A stretch of 64,000 bases of DNA, from positions 186,001 to 250,000 of the forward strand of contig NZ_FOYD01000003.1 of assembly GCF_900115905.1 (NCBI RefSeq), read 5' to 3'. A model generated the notes under the pieces. The model saw only the letters and a list, made by a program, of their open reading frames with translations, was not told the origin of the DNA and searched no databases. The position numbers were made by a program, and so were the translations under genes. The stretch comes from Halopseudomonas formosensis. GTDB lineage: Bacteria; Pseudomonadota; Gammaproteobacteria; Pseudomonadales; Pseudomonadaceae. The first letter of the stretch is position 1, and each line of letters begins with the position of its first letter. Positions 9,470-17,486 of the stretch are shown here, in pieces.

Positions 9470-11569
9470 TCAGCTACCTATGACTCCCCCATCATCCTTC
9501 CAGATCACTACCGTGGCCGAACGCGGCGGCAGACGCGCCGGGTTACGGTCCGGCCAGGTACTGCGCACGTAACGCGGACCCAGCTCCCACTCGGTGGGGG
9601 TGGTAGTGGCCCCGGGGTGCTGCACGTTGATGAACATGGTGCGCTGGTCCGGCGTGGTGATGACACCGGTGATCTCCTGGCCGATGGGCCCGGTCAGGAA
9701 GCGGCGCATCTCGCCGGTCTTCGGGTCGGCGCAGAGCATGGCATTGTTGCCGAATACCTCGTACACACCCGAGTTCTGGCTGCCTTCCCCGATATCGGTC
9801 TGGATCCACACGCGGCTGTCCTTGTCGATCCACAGACCGTCGGGCGAGCTGAGCAGGTTGTCCACGGTCAGGGCATCGCCATTGGGGTCCTTGCCGGCCA
9901 GGTTGGGCTGACCGCTCTGCCCTGCATCTCCACCAAACAGGAAGATGTCCCACTCGAATGTAGTGGAGGCATGCTCGCCATCGGCTTCCGCCCAGCGGAT
10001 GATGTGACCATGGCGGTTCTGCGTCCGCGGGTTGGCACCGTTGGCGGTACTGCGGCCGCTGTTGTTGGTCAGGGTGAAATAGACATCACCGTTGTTCGGG
10101 TCCACCGCACCCCATTCAGGGCGGTCCATGGGCGTGGCACCGACCAGGCCGGCAGCCAGGCGGGTGTTGACCAGCACATCCGCCTGGTCACGGAAGCCGT
10201 TGCTCGCATCCAGGCCGTTCTGACCGTACACCAGCGGCAGCCATTCGCCGGTGCCGTCATCGTTGAAGCGGGCCACGTAGAGCACGCCGGTATCGAGAAT
10301 GGAGCCGTCGGTCACGCCCTTCTGGAAGGGCTGCTCGCTGACGAACTTGTAGATGAACTGGTTGGTGGAGTCGTCCCCGGAGTAGCACACCACCGGCTTG
10401 CCTTCGATGGCCGGGCCGAATACCACGCCCTCATGACCGAAGCGGCCCAGACTGGTGCGCTTCTTCGGCACGCTGTTCGGGTCAAAGGGATCGATCTCGA
10501 CCATCCAGCCGAAGCAGTTGGGTTCGTTGCGGTAGTCCTGGGTCGCATCGGCGCCGGTGCTGGTGGCGTCGAAGCGGATGAATTCATCGCCACCGCCTTC
10601 GGCCAATGCCCAGCGGTAGCGGCTGTCGTTGGCGCGGATGCCGTAATGGGCGTGCTCCCGGGGAATGGTCTCGTCACGATTGCCGAAATAACCGGCCCAG
10701 TTCTCCTCGGCGGCCATGTAGGTGTTCCAGGGTGTGACACCCATGGCACAGTTGTTCAGGGTACCCCGGGTGGCCAGGCCTTGCGGGCTGTACTTGGTTC
10801 TGACCAGATCGCTGCCGCGCACCGGGCCATGCAGCTCCATGGGTGTCAGGCCGGTGATGCGGCGGTTGTATTCGCTCTGCACCAGCTCCCAGCGGTTGTC
10901 GGCGCGCTTTCTGACGTGCACCACGGACACGCCATGGGCATTGATCTCCTTGAGCGCCTGATCGCGGTCACGCACATCGCCCTTCATGACGATGGCACCG
11001 CTGCCCAGTGCCACACCGATATGGTCGGCATGCATGAAGCGGGGCTCCACGTACTCGTGGTTCATCACCAGCAGCCCCTCGTCGGAGCTGCCTTCGAACG
11101 GCTCCTCGCCCTCGATCGGGAAGAAGTGCATGCCGTCATGGTGCGAGCCCATCTGCATGCCCTGCTCTTCACCGGTATTGGTGATATCGAAGGCCGGCAT
11201 GGTACCAGTGATGGGCGTACCCCAGGGCAATATGACCTGATAGCTGTAACCCGGCGGGACGACAATCTCGTCCGACTCGCTCGGCGCAACGGCGGTAAAG
11301 CCGATCAGCGGACCGGCCTCGCCACCATTGTCACCATCGCCCCCGCCGACCTCATCGTCGCTGCTGTCAGAGCTGCTCAGGCAACCCGCCAGGCCCAGGC
11401 TCATGAACCCCAGGGCGGCGGCACCGGCACTGCCCTTGAGCAGTGAACGGCGAGCCAGCCGCGCCTCCAGCACGCTGGCGAAGGGCCTGTTATCCGTGTA
11501 ACTGATCTGCGGCTCGTCACCGTTACCGTTGTCAACGATGGTTATCTGATTGCGAACTTCTTGCGACAT
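9470..11569 (-). CDS. PhoX-family (DUF839) phosphatase, Tat substrate
   Basis: Protein of 699 aa in the PhoX/DUF839 family. These are calcium- and iron-dependent phosphatases that release phosphate from phosphoesters outside the cytoplasm. The N-terminus has a twin-arginine motif (ARRSLLKGSAGAAALG) at about residue 40, followed by LGLAGCLSSSD, which could also be a lipobox. The Tat signal is set back behind about 35 residues, as is common in PhoX proteins. Family blocks are visible: NHEYVEP, GVTPWNTYMAAEENW, FGWMVEIDPFDP, SPDGLWIDKDSRVWIQTD. A GGGAAG ribosome site precedes the ATG. Substrate range cannot be read from sequence. Confidence 0.88.
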   Translation of the reverse strand: MSQEVRNQITIVDNGNGDEPQISYTDNRPFASVLEARLARRSLLKGSAGAAALGFMSLGLAGCLSSSDSSDDEVGGGDGDNGGEAGPLIGFTAVAPSESDEIVVPPGYSYQVILPWGTPITGTMPAFDITNTGEEQGMQMGSHHDGMHFFPIEGEEPFEGSSDEGLLVMNHEYVEPRFMHADHIGVALGSGAIVMKGDVRDRDQALKEINAHGVSVVHVRKRADNRWELVQSEYNRRITGLTPMELHGPVRGSDLVRTKYSPQGLATRGTLNNCAMGVTPWNTYMAAEENWAGYFGNRDETIPREHAHYGIRANDSRYRWALAEGGGDEFIRFDATSTGADATQDYRNEPNCFGWMVEIDPFDPNSVPKKRTSLGRFGHEGVVFGPAIEGKPVVCYSGDDSTNQFIYKFVSEQPFQKGVTDGSILDTGVLYVARFNDDGTGEWLPLVYGQNGLDASNGFRDQADVLVNTRLAAGLVGATPMDRPEWGAVDPNNGDVYFTLTNNSGRSTANGANPRTQNRHGHIIRWAEADGEHASTTFEWDIFLFGGDAGQSGQPNLAGKDPNGDALTVDNLLSSPDGLWIDKDSRVWIQTDIGEGSQNSGVYEVFGNNAMLCADPKTGEMRRFLTGPIGQEITGVITTPDQRTMFINVQHPGATTTPTEWELGPRYVRSTWPDRNPARLPPRSATVVIWKDDGGVIGS

Positions 11570-11625
11570 CCGTGCTTCCCTCTACAGGCTGCTGGTTGAG
11601 ATGCAGTAGAGGATGGCCAGCGAAG

Positions 11626-11676
11626 GTTAAGAGCGGACGACAATCGGATTAAGCTTTGGCTACGGAAATATTAAGC
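11626..11676 (-). promoter_or_regulatory. Possible Pho-box-like direct repeats upstream of phoX
   Basis: On the minus strand GCTTAAT, GCTTAAT and TCTTAAC occur at exact 22-bp intervals (11670-11676, 11648-11654, 11626-11632), with TTGTCGT halfway between the last two (11637-11643). PhoB binds 11-bp direct repeats in tandem, so the periodicity fits, although agreement with the CTGTCAT consensus is weak except for TTGTCGT. The block sits 57-107 bases before the phoX start. Confidence 0.35.
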
Positions 11677-11690
11677 TGCAGCGGCGAGGA

Positions 11691-13466
11691 TCAACCCGGA
11701 TTGCGCCACCAGCTCAACACCAGCAGAACGCCAAGCAACAGGGAAATGCCCTGCCAGACCAGCACCGGATTGCGCTCCAGCAGGGCCGGTCGGTGCATGC
11801 CTTCCCGGGCAAGGCCTGGCTGACTCAGATCATGGGTAAATTCCGACAGCTCCTGGCAGCGCCTGGCCGGGTCCGGCTGAAGCGCCCGACGCAGCACCTC
11901 ATCCAGCCAGGGCGGAAGGTCCTGCCGGTAGTGTCCGAGCCCACGGTACCTGAGTTTCAGTTGCGCCGCCCGGCTGGTCGCCTTGGCCACCTCGGTGCCG
12001 TAAGGCAACTGGCCGGTGAGCATCTGGTAGGTGATCACCGCCAGCGAGAAGATGTCCGAAGCCTGGGTGCCGGAGCGGCCGGCAAAATACTCCGGTGCGG
12101 TGTACTGGCAGGTGCCCAGTATGGGGTCAACGCCGGTTGCCGGCTTCAGCTCGGCCAGACCGGCCACGGCCACCGAACCGAAATCGATCAGGGTCACATT
12201 GCCCAGCGCATCGATGAGGATGTTCTGCGGACGCAGATCCTGATGCAGCATGTCGAGGCGGTGCAGGGCCTGCAGGCCACGGGCAATCTGCCCGATGATA
12301 TCGCGCACGGTCTGCAGGTCCGGGCGCGGATGATCGCGCATCCACTGCTGCAGTGTCTGGCCCTGCACATATTCGCTGACGGTGTAGAGATAATGCCGTG
12401 GGCGGTGCTGGGGCGGTGCCTTGAGCACATTCGGATGGTTGATGCGACGGGCTACCCACTCCTCCAGCATCAGCCGCTCCAGGTAGGCCAGATCATCCCG
12501 CAGGTCCAGTGAGGGCACCTTCAGCACCAGGGTCTCGCCGGTGTCATTGTCGGTGGCGAGATACACATGACTGCGGCTGCTGGCATGCAGCTCACGCTGC
12601 ACCGTGAACCCGTCGAACTGTTCGCGGCTGGCCAACAGTGGTGCCGGCGCAAGCTCGCTGGCCTGACTGCTGAATTCCAGCGCGCTGGCGGGGGGCAGAT
12701 CATCCACCCGCACCAGCTGAATGGTGAGATTGTCGTCGCTGCCATGCCCCAGCGCGTGCTCGACGATGGCGCCGGCAGCGCGATCCAGATCATCCCCATG
12801 TTCCCGGATCAGCTCGCACAGTCTGGCCGGCTGGATGAACCCGTACACCCCATCGGTGGCCAGGATGAACAGATCGCCCCGTTGCAGGCCCAGGGACTGG
12901 TAATCGATCTGCAGATACTGGCTGACACCCAGCGCACGCTCGAGAAAATGCTCGTGGCTGCCCACCCAGACCCTGTGGTCCCGGGTCATCTGCTCGAGGA
13001 CGCCCTGGCGCAGCCGGTAGATGCGCGAGTCGCCCACATGCAGCAGATGGGCGGTAGCCGCCTTGAGAATCAGCGCGCTGAAGGTACACACATACCCCCG
13101 GTCACTGTCGTAGCGGTATTCGCTGCGGCGGGTCTGGGAATACAGCCAGGCATTGGTCGCGGCCAGCACCCGTTGTGCCGACTTGCGTACCGACCAGGCG
13201 TCGGGAGTGGAGTAGTAGTCGGCAATGAAGCCGGTGACCGCCGTCTGCGCGGCTATGTGACTGACGGTACTGTTGCTGATGCCATCGGCCAGCGCCACCA
13301 CCATGCCCTTGAGACTGCCCTGGGGCTGGCCCGGGTGGCTGGCGGCATGAAAATCCTGATTGGATGGTTTGCGCCCCCGGTCAGTTGCCTGACCGAGGGC
13401 GATCCGCAGTCCCTGCCCCGCTGCGCCGCTGGCGGGCGGGGGGCAGAGTTGTTGCATGCTGCTCAT
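11691..13466 (-). CDS. Bifunctional PP2C phosphatase / Ser-Thr protein kinase, membrane-anchored
   Basis: Protein of 591 aa with three parts. Residues about 15-250 form a PP2C-type phosphatase (VALADGISNS, HVGDSRIYRL, ATDGVYGF, GSDDNLTIQLV). Residues about 285-555 form a protein kinase: VLKVPS lysine, catalytic loop LHQDLRPQNIL and DFGS. The C-terminus has one membrane helix (WQGISLLLGVLLVLSWW). The kinase glycine loop is degenerate and the HRD motif reads HQD. The ATG overlaps the stop of the nitrite transporter gene, so it is the last gene of the nir operon. The same neighbour occurs beside nirBD in P. aeruginosa (PA1782). A signalling role in nitrate/nitrite assimilation is inferred. Confidence 0.85.
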   Translation of the reverse strand: MSSMQQLCPPPASGAAGQGLRIALGQATDRGRKPSNQDFHAASHPGQPQGSLKGMVVALADGISNSTVSHIAAQTAVTGFIADYYSTPDAWSVRKSAQRVLAATNAWLYSQTRRSEYRYDSDRGYVCTFSALILKAATAHLLHVGDSRIYRLRQGVLEQMTRDHRVWVGSHEHFLERALGVSQYLQIDYQSLGLQRGDLFILATDGVYGFIQPARLCELIREHGDDLDRAAGAIVEHALGHGSDDNLTIQLVRVDDLPPASALEFSSQASELAPAPLLASREQFDGFTVQRELHASSRSHVYLATDNDTGETLVLKVPSLDLRDDLAYLERLMLEEWVARRINHPNVLKAPPQHRPRHYLYTVSEYVQGQTLQQWMRDHPRPDLQTVRDIIGQIARGLQALHRLDMLHQDLRPQNILIDALGNVTLIDFGSVAVAGLAELKPATGVDPILGTCQYTAPEYFAGRSGTQASDIFSLAVITYQMLTGQLPYGTEVAKATSRAAQLKLRYRGLGHYRQDLPPWLDEVLRRALQPDPARRCQELSEFTHDLSQPGLAREGMHRPALLERNPVLVWQGISLLLGVLLVLSWWRNPG

Positions 13467-14287
13467 GCCGGCTGATGCAGCTGGGTACGCTTGGGCACGG
13501 TGCGCACGTGGGTGGTGTACAGGGTCAGACCGGTGAAGGCCAGACCGCCGACCAGGTTACCCAGGGCTGTGGGAATCTCGTTCCAGATCATGTAATCCAT
13601 CACCGAGAAGTCGCCGCCCATGATCATGCCGAAGGGGAACAGGAACATGTTCACTACCGAGTGCTCGAAGCCCATGAAGAAGAACAGCATGATCGGCATC
13701 CACATGGCGATGGCCTTGCCGCCGACGGTGGTGGAGATCATGGCGCCGACCACGCCCAGCGACACCATCCAGTTGCACAGCATGCCGCGCAGAAAGATGG
13801 TGGCCCAGCCGGCAGCGCCATACTGGGCATAACCCAGGGTGCGGTTCTCACCGATATGGGAGATGCGCTCGCCCACCTCACCGGCCTCGATGGAGAAGCC
13901 GTAGGTGAAGACGAAGGCCATCATTACCGCCACGGTCAGCGCACCGGCAAAGTTGCCGAGAAACACCCAGCCCCAGTTGTGCAGGATGCCCGCTACGGTC
14001 ACCCCGGGGCGTCGATCCAGCAGCGCCAGCGGGGTCAGCATGAACACCCCGGTCAGCAGGTCGAAGCCCATCAGATAGAGCATGATGAAACCCACCGGGA
14101 AGAAGGCCGCGCCGACCAGCGGCGAGCCGGTCTGAATGGTGATGGTAATGGCGAACACCGCCGCCAGGGCCAGAATGGCGCCGGCCATGTAGGCGCGGAT
14201 CAGGGTATCGCGGGTGGACATGAACAGCTTGGACTCGCCGGCGTCCACCATCTTGGTGACGAACTCACTGGGAACGAGATAGGACAT
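13463..14287 (-). CDS. Formate/nitrite transporter family protein, probable nitrite channel
   Basis: Integral membrane protein of 274 aa in the FocA/NirC family, which form pentameric channels for formate or nitrite. About six hydrophobic helices are seen, and family signatures appear in LYLMGFDLLTGVFML, NWGWVFLGNFAGAL and the late GFEHSVVNMFLFPFGM. It sits between nirD and the kinase gene, 20 bases after nirD. Nitrite uptake or efflux is therefore the likely role (a nirC equivalent), but formate cannot be excluded from sequence alone. Confidence 0.87.
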   Translation of the reverse strand: MSYLVPSEFVTKMVDAGESKLFMSTRDTLIRAYMAGAILALAAVFAITITIQTGSPLVGAAFFPVGFIMLYLMGFDLLTGVFMLTPLALLDRRPGVTVAGILHNWGWVFLGNFAGALTVAVMMAFVFTYGFSIEAGEVGERISHIGENRTLGYAQYGAAGWATIFLRGMLCNWMVSLGVVGAMISTTVGGKAIAMWMPIMLFFFMGFEHSVVNMFLFPFGMIMGGDFSVMDYMIWNEIPTALGNLVGGLAFTGLTLYTTHVRTVPKRTQLHQPA

Positions 14288-14307
14288 GGGAAGGATTCCT
14301 TGAAAAG

Positions 14308-14724
14308 TCAGTTGCTGGCGCTGGCACTGTCAGGGGCGAGAATCTCCACCTGATCGCCATTCAGGCGGACCGGCCAGACGGTGAGCGACAGCTCGGGCTG
14401 TTCCAGGCACTGCCCGTCCTGCAGACGGAAGTGCTGCTTATACAGGGGCGAGGCAACCACCAGCGAGCCATGCAGGTGGCCGATCATGCCGCGCCCTATC
14501 ACGTTGGCGCCGGACTGCGGGTCCCGGTTGTGGATGGCGTACAACTGCTCGCCCTCGGGCATGTCGGGCAGGTAGAACAGCGCCACCTGGGCACCGGCGA
14601 ACCAGGCCACTACACCGGAATGGGCCACCAGATCCCGGCGACTGCACAGCGGTTGCCATTGGGTGCTGCGTCCCTGGCTGTCCTGGCTCCAGGCGGGGGT
14701 AGTCAGCGATTGTGCTGTGCTCAT
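14308..14724 (-). CDS. nirD: Nitrite reductase (NADH) small subunit NirD
   Basis: Rieske-like small subunit of assimilatory nitrite reductase, 138 aa. The sequence has the NirD fold core (ALFYLPDMPEGEQLYAIHNRDPQSG, GMIGHLHGSLVVASPLYKQHFRLQDG) but, as expected for NirD, lacks the Rieske Cys/His cluster ligands. It works with NirB to reduce nitrite to ammonia in the cytoplasm. The ATG shares a base with the nirB stop (14724), a tight operon junction. Confidence 0.93.
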   Translation of the reverse strand: MSTAQSLTTPAWSQDSQGRSTQWQPLCSRRDLVAHSGVVAWFAGAQVALFYLPDMPEGEQLYAIHNRDPQSGANVIGRGMIGHLHGSLVVASPLYKQHFRLQDGQCLEQPELSLTVWPVRLNGDQVEILAPDSASASN

Positions 14725-17276
14725 CAGAGTGCCTCCTCTTCGATGGGGATGAGTTTCAGGTGATTGCCGGGTGCCGGCCTCGGCTGGCCGCGCTCTCTGA
14801 CAAAGCGGATATCGGGATCGGCGCGCTGGTCATTGACGAAGGTGCGGAAGCGCTTGAGCTTCTCCGGATCCTTCAGGGCATTGGCCCATTCGCATTCGTA
14901 GCGATCGATGACCTGCTGCATCTGTTCTTCCAGCTCCGCACCCAGTCCCAGGCTGTCCTCGAGGATCACCTTCTTCAGATAATCCAGGCCGCCGTCCAGG
15001 CTCTCGCGCCAGGTGGAGGTGCGCTGCAGCCGGTCGGCTGTGCGGATGTAGAACATGAGAAAACGGTCGATGGTGCGGATCAGCGTCTCTTCATCCAGAT
15101 CCGTGGCGAAGAGTTCGGCATGGCGCGGACGCATGCCGCCGTTACCGGCGACATAGAGGTTCCAGCCGCGCTCGGTGGCGATGACGCCGATGTCCTTGCT
15201 CTGCGCCTCGGCACACTCACGGGTGCAGCCGGAGACGCCGAACTTGATCTTGTGCGGTGCGCGCAGGCCCTTGTAGCGGTTCTCCAGTTTCAGCGCCATG
15301 CCGACGCTGTCCTGCACGCCGTAGCGGCACCAGGTACTGCCGACGCAGGACTTCACCGTACGCAGGGACTTGCCGTAGGCGTGCCCGGTCTCGAAACCGG
15401 CCGCAATCAGCTCGGCCCAGATATCCGGCAGCTGGTGCAGCTGGGCGCCGAACAGGTCGATACGCTGGCCACCGGTGATCTTGGTGTAGAGGTCGTACTT
15501 GCGGGCCACTTCGCCCAGCACAATGAGCTTGTCCGGGGTGATCTCGCCGCCGGCAATGCGCGGCACCACAGAGTAGGTGCCGTTCTTCTGCATGTTCGCC
15601 ATGAAGGTGTCATTGGTGTCCTGCAGGGGCACCAGCGCCGGGTCCATTACCGGCTCGTTCCAGCAGGAAGCGAGGATGGAGCCGATGGCGGGCTTGCAGA
15701 TATCGCATCCGATGCTGCCCTTGCCATGGCGGGCCAGCACGTCCTCGAAGCGCTTGATACCCTCCACGCGGATGATGCCGTACAACTCCTGACGGGTGTG
15801 GGAGAAGTGCTCGCACAGACTGTGATCCACCGCCACACCCCGGGCGCTGAGCTCGTGTTCGAACACCTGCTTGAGCAACGCGCTGCAACCGCCGCAGCCG
15901 GTACCAGCCCTAGTCGCCGCCTTGAGTTCGCCCAGGTCGGTTACGCCGGCATCCACCTGGCAGCACACCGCCCCCTTGCTGACGTTGTGGCAGGAGCAGA
16001 TGGTGGCCGATTCCGGCAGGGCATCCACACCCAGCGCTGGTGCGCCAGCCGACTGCGGCAGGATCAGGCTGGCCGGGTCAGCCGGCAGGCGGATGCCGTT
16101 CTGGGCATACTGCAGCAGACTGTCGTAGTAGCTGTTGTCACCGACCAGCACAGCGCCCAACAGGTGCTTGCCGTCGGCGGAGACCACCATGCGCCGGTAG
16201 GTATCGGTGGCCTCGTCGATGAAGCGGTAACTGCGCGAGCCCGGTGTTGCGCCGTGGGCGTCGCCGATCGAGCCTACATCCACACCCAGCAGCTTCAGCT
16301 TGGTGGACATGTCGGCACCGGTAAAAGGCTGGGCGTCCTTGCCTAGCAATTGTGCCGCCACCAGCCGCGCCATCTGGTAGCCGGGGGCTACCAGACCAAA
16401 AATCTGTCCGTTCCAGCTGGCACATTCGCCAATGGCGAAAATGGCCGGGTCACCGGTGCGGCACCAGTTGTCCACCACCACACCCCCGCGCTCGGCGATG
16501 GGCAGTCCGGCAGCCCGGGCCAGCGCATCCTGGGGGCGGATACCGGCGGAGAACACCACCAGATCCGTCTCCAGGTACTCGCCGTCGGAAAAGTTCATGC
16601 GCCAGCGGTATTCCTCACCACTGACGATCTCGCTGGTTGCCCGGGACAGGTGGACTGTGACTCCCAGCGCTTCGATACGCGCGCGCAGGGCAGCGCCGCC
16701 CTCGGCATCCAGCTGCACCGGCATCAGCCGGGGCGCGAATTCCACCACATGGGCTTCCAGACCCAGCGACTTGAGCGCGTTGGCCGCCTCCAGACCGAGC
16801 AGACCACCGCCTACCACCACACCGCGACGGGCCGTCGTGGCCGCAGCGCGGATGGCATCCAGATCGTCCAGGGTGCGGTACACCAGCTGTGCAGTGCCGG
16901 TGGCGCCGCTGATCGGCGGCACGAAGGGCCATGAACCGGTGGCCAGCACCAGCTGGTCATAACGGAAACGCCCCTGCGCCGTGACCACTTCCCGCGCCTG
17001 TGGATCCAGCTCCAGCACGGGGCAGTCCAGATGCAGCTGTACGCCTTCCCGGGCATACAGCTCAGCCTGCCCCAGGGCGAGGGATTCGGCATCACGGCCA
17101 CCGAAGTACTCGGACAGGTGGACCCGGTCATACGCCCGCTGGCGCTCGGCACCGAACACGTGGATCTCGAAGGCGTCCAGAGCCCCCTGCTCGACCAGTT
17201 GCTCCAGACAGTGGTGGCCAACCATGCCATTGCCGACGATGACCAGTTGTTGCTTCGGTCCGCTGTGTGCCGCCAT
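14724..17276 (-). CDS. nirB: Nitrite reductase (NADH) large subunit NirB
   Basis: Siroheme enzyme of 850 aa reducing nitrite to ammonium with NADH. An N-terminal FAD-binding fold (VIVGNGMVGHHCLEQL) is followed by an NAD-binding fold (GVVVGGGLLGLEAANALKSL). A BFD-type [2Fe-2S] domain has CSCHNVSKGAVCC and later GCGGCSALL. The C-terminal siroheme/[4Fe-4S] half has cluster cysteines at about 644, 650, 684 and 688 (SCVGSTWC, GCTREC). The start is fixed by GAGGGGAG upstream. It heads the operon nirB-nirD-transporter-kinase, behind a sigma-54 promoter. Confidence 0.96.
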   Translation of the reverse strand: MAAHSGPKQQLVIVGNGMVGHHCLEQLVEQGALDAFEIHVFGAERQRAYDRVHLSEYFGGRDAESLALGQAELYAREGVQLHLDCPVLELDPQAREVVTAQGRFRYDQLVLATGSWPFVPPISGATGTAQLVYRTLDDLDAIRAAATTARRGVVVGGGLLGLEAANALKSLGLEAHVVEFAPRLMPVQLDAEGGAALRARIEALGVTVHLSRATSEIVSGEEYRWRMNFSDGEYLETDLVVFSAGIRPQDALARAAGLPIAERGGVVVDNWCRTGDPAIFAIGECASWNGQIFGLVAPGYQMARLVAAQLLGKDAQPFTGADMSTKLKLLGVDVGSIGDAHGATPGSRSYRFIDEATDTYRRMVVSADGKHLLGAVLVGDNSYYDSLLQYAQNGIRLPADPASLILPQSAGAPALGVDALPESATICSCHNVSKGAVCCQVDAGVTDLGELKAATRAGTGCGGCSALLKQVFEHELSARGVAVDHSLCEHFSHTRQELYGIIRVEGIKRFEDVLARHGKGSIGCDICKPAIGSILASCWNEPVMDPALVPLQDTNDTFMANMQKNGTYSVVPRIAGGEITPDKLIVLGEVARKYDLYTKITGGQRIDLFGAQLHQLPDIWAELIAAGFETGHAYGKSLRTVKSCVGSTWCRYGVQDSVGMALKLENRYKGLRAPHKIKFGVSGCTRECAEAQSKDIGVIATERGWNLYVAGNGGMRPRHAELFATDLDEETLIRTIDRFLMFYIRTADRLQRTSTWRESLDGGLDYLKKVILEDSLGLGAELEEQMQQVIDRYECEWANALKDPEKLKRFRTFVNDQRADPDIRFVRERGQPRPAPGNHLKLIPIEEEAL

Positions 17277-17314
17277 GTGTCTCCCCTCGTTACGCGTTGC
17301 TGTACAGGGGAAAG

Positions 17315-17330
17315 AGCAAGGGCTGTGCCA
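17315..17330 (-). promoter_or_regulatory. Sigma-54 (-24/-12) promoter of the nir operon
   Basis: The minus strand reads TGGCACAGCCCTTGCT, a near-perfect RpoN element with GG and GC separated by exactly ten bases. Transcription would start near 17304, giving a leader of about 28 bases that includes the nirB ribosome binding site. A 12-bp perfect palindrome (GTTCAGCTGAAC, 17380-17391) lies about 80 bases upstream, where an enhancer-binding protein could act, but it is not an NtrC consensus site. Confidence 0.82.
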
Positions 17331-17449
17331 GAAGCTCGGCTGGCAGTGAAGACAGGCGGAGAAGCCCCGATCCAGAGAGGTTCAGCTGAACTCCGGGGCC
17401 AAACGCAGCGCTGGATAACGGTGCGCATCACTGATCCAGGACAGTGCAG

Positions 17450-17470
17450 GCGGGCGCCCATGGCGCCCGC
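17450..17470 (-). terminator. GC-rich hairpin downstream of the MscS-type gene
   Basis: Perfect inverted repeat GCGGGCGCC-CAT-GGCGCCCGC, 16 bases after the stop of the minus-strand channel gene. No T-tract follows on the minus strand, so it is either a weak or Rho-assisted terminator or an mRNA 3' end stabiliser. It also insulates the nirB promoter region. Confidence 0.5.
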
Positions 17471-17486
17471 TTTGGTGCATGCCCGA

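Noticed and set aside
9617-11446. 609-codon plus-strand frame
   Set aside because: Antisense to the PhoX gene, with no ribosome site or homology.
17420-17448. NtrC binding site upstream of nirB
   Set aside because: GTGC/GTGCA half-sites exist but not in the TGCACC-N5-GGTGCA arrangement.
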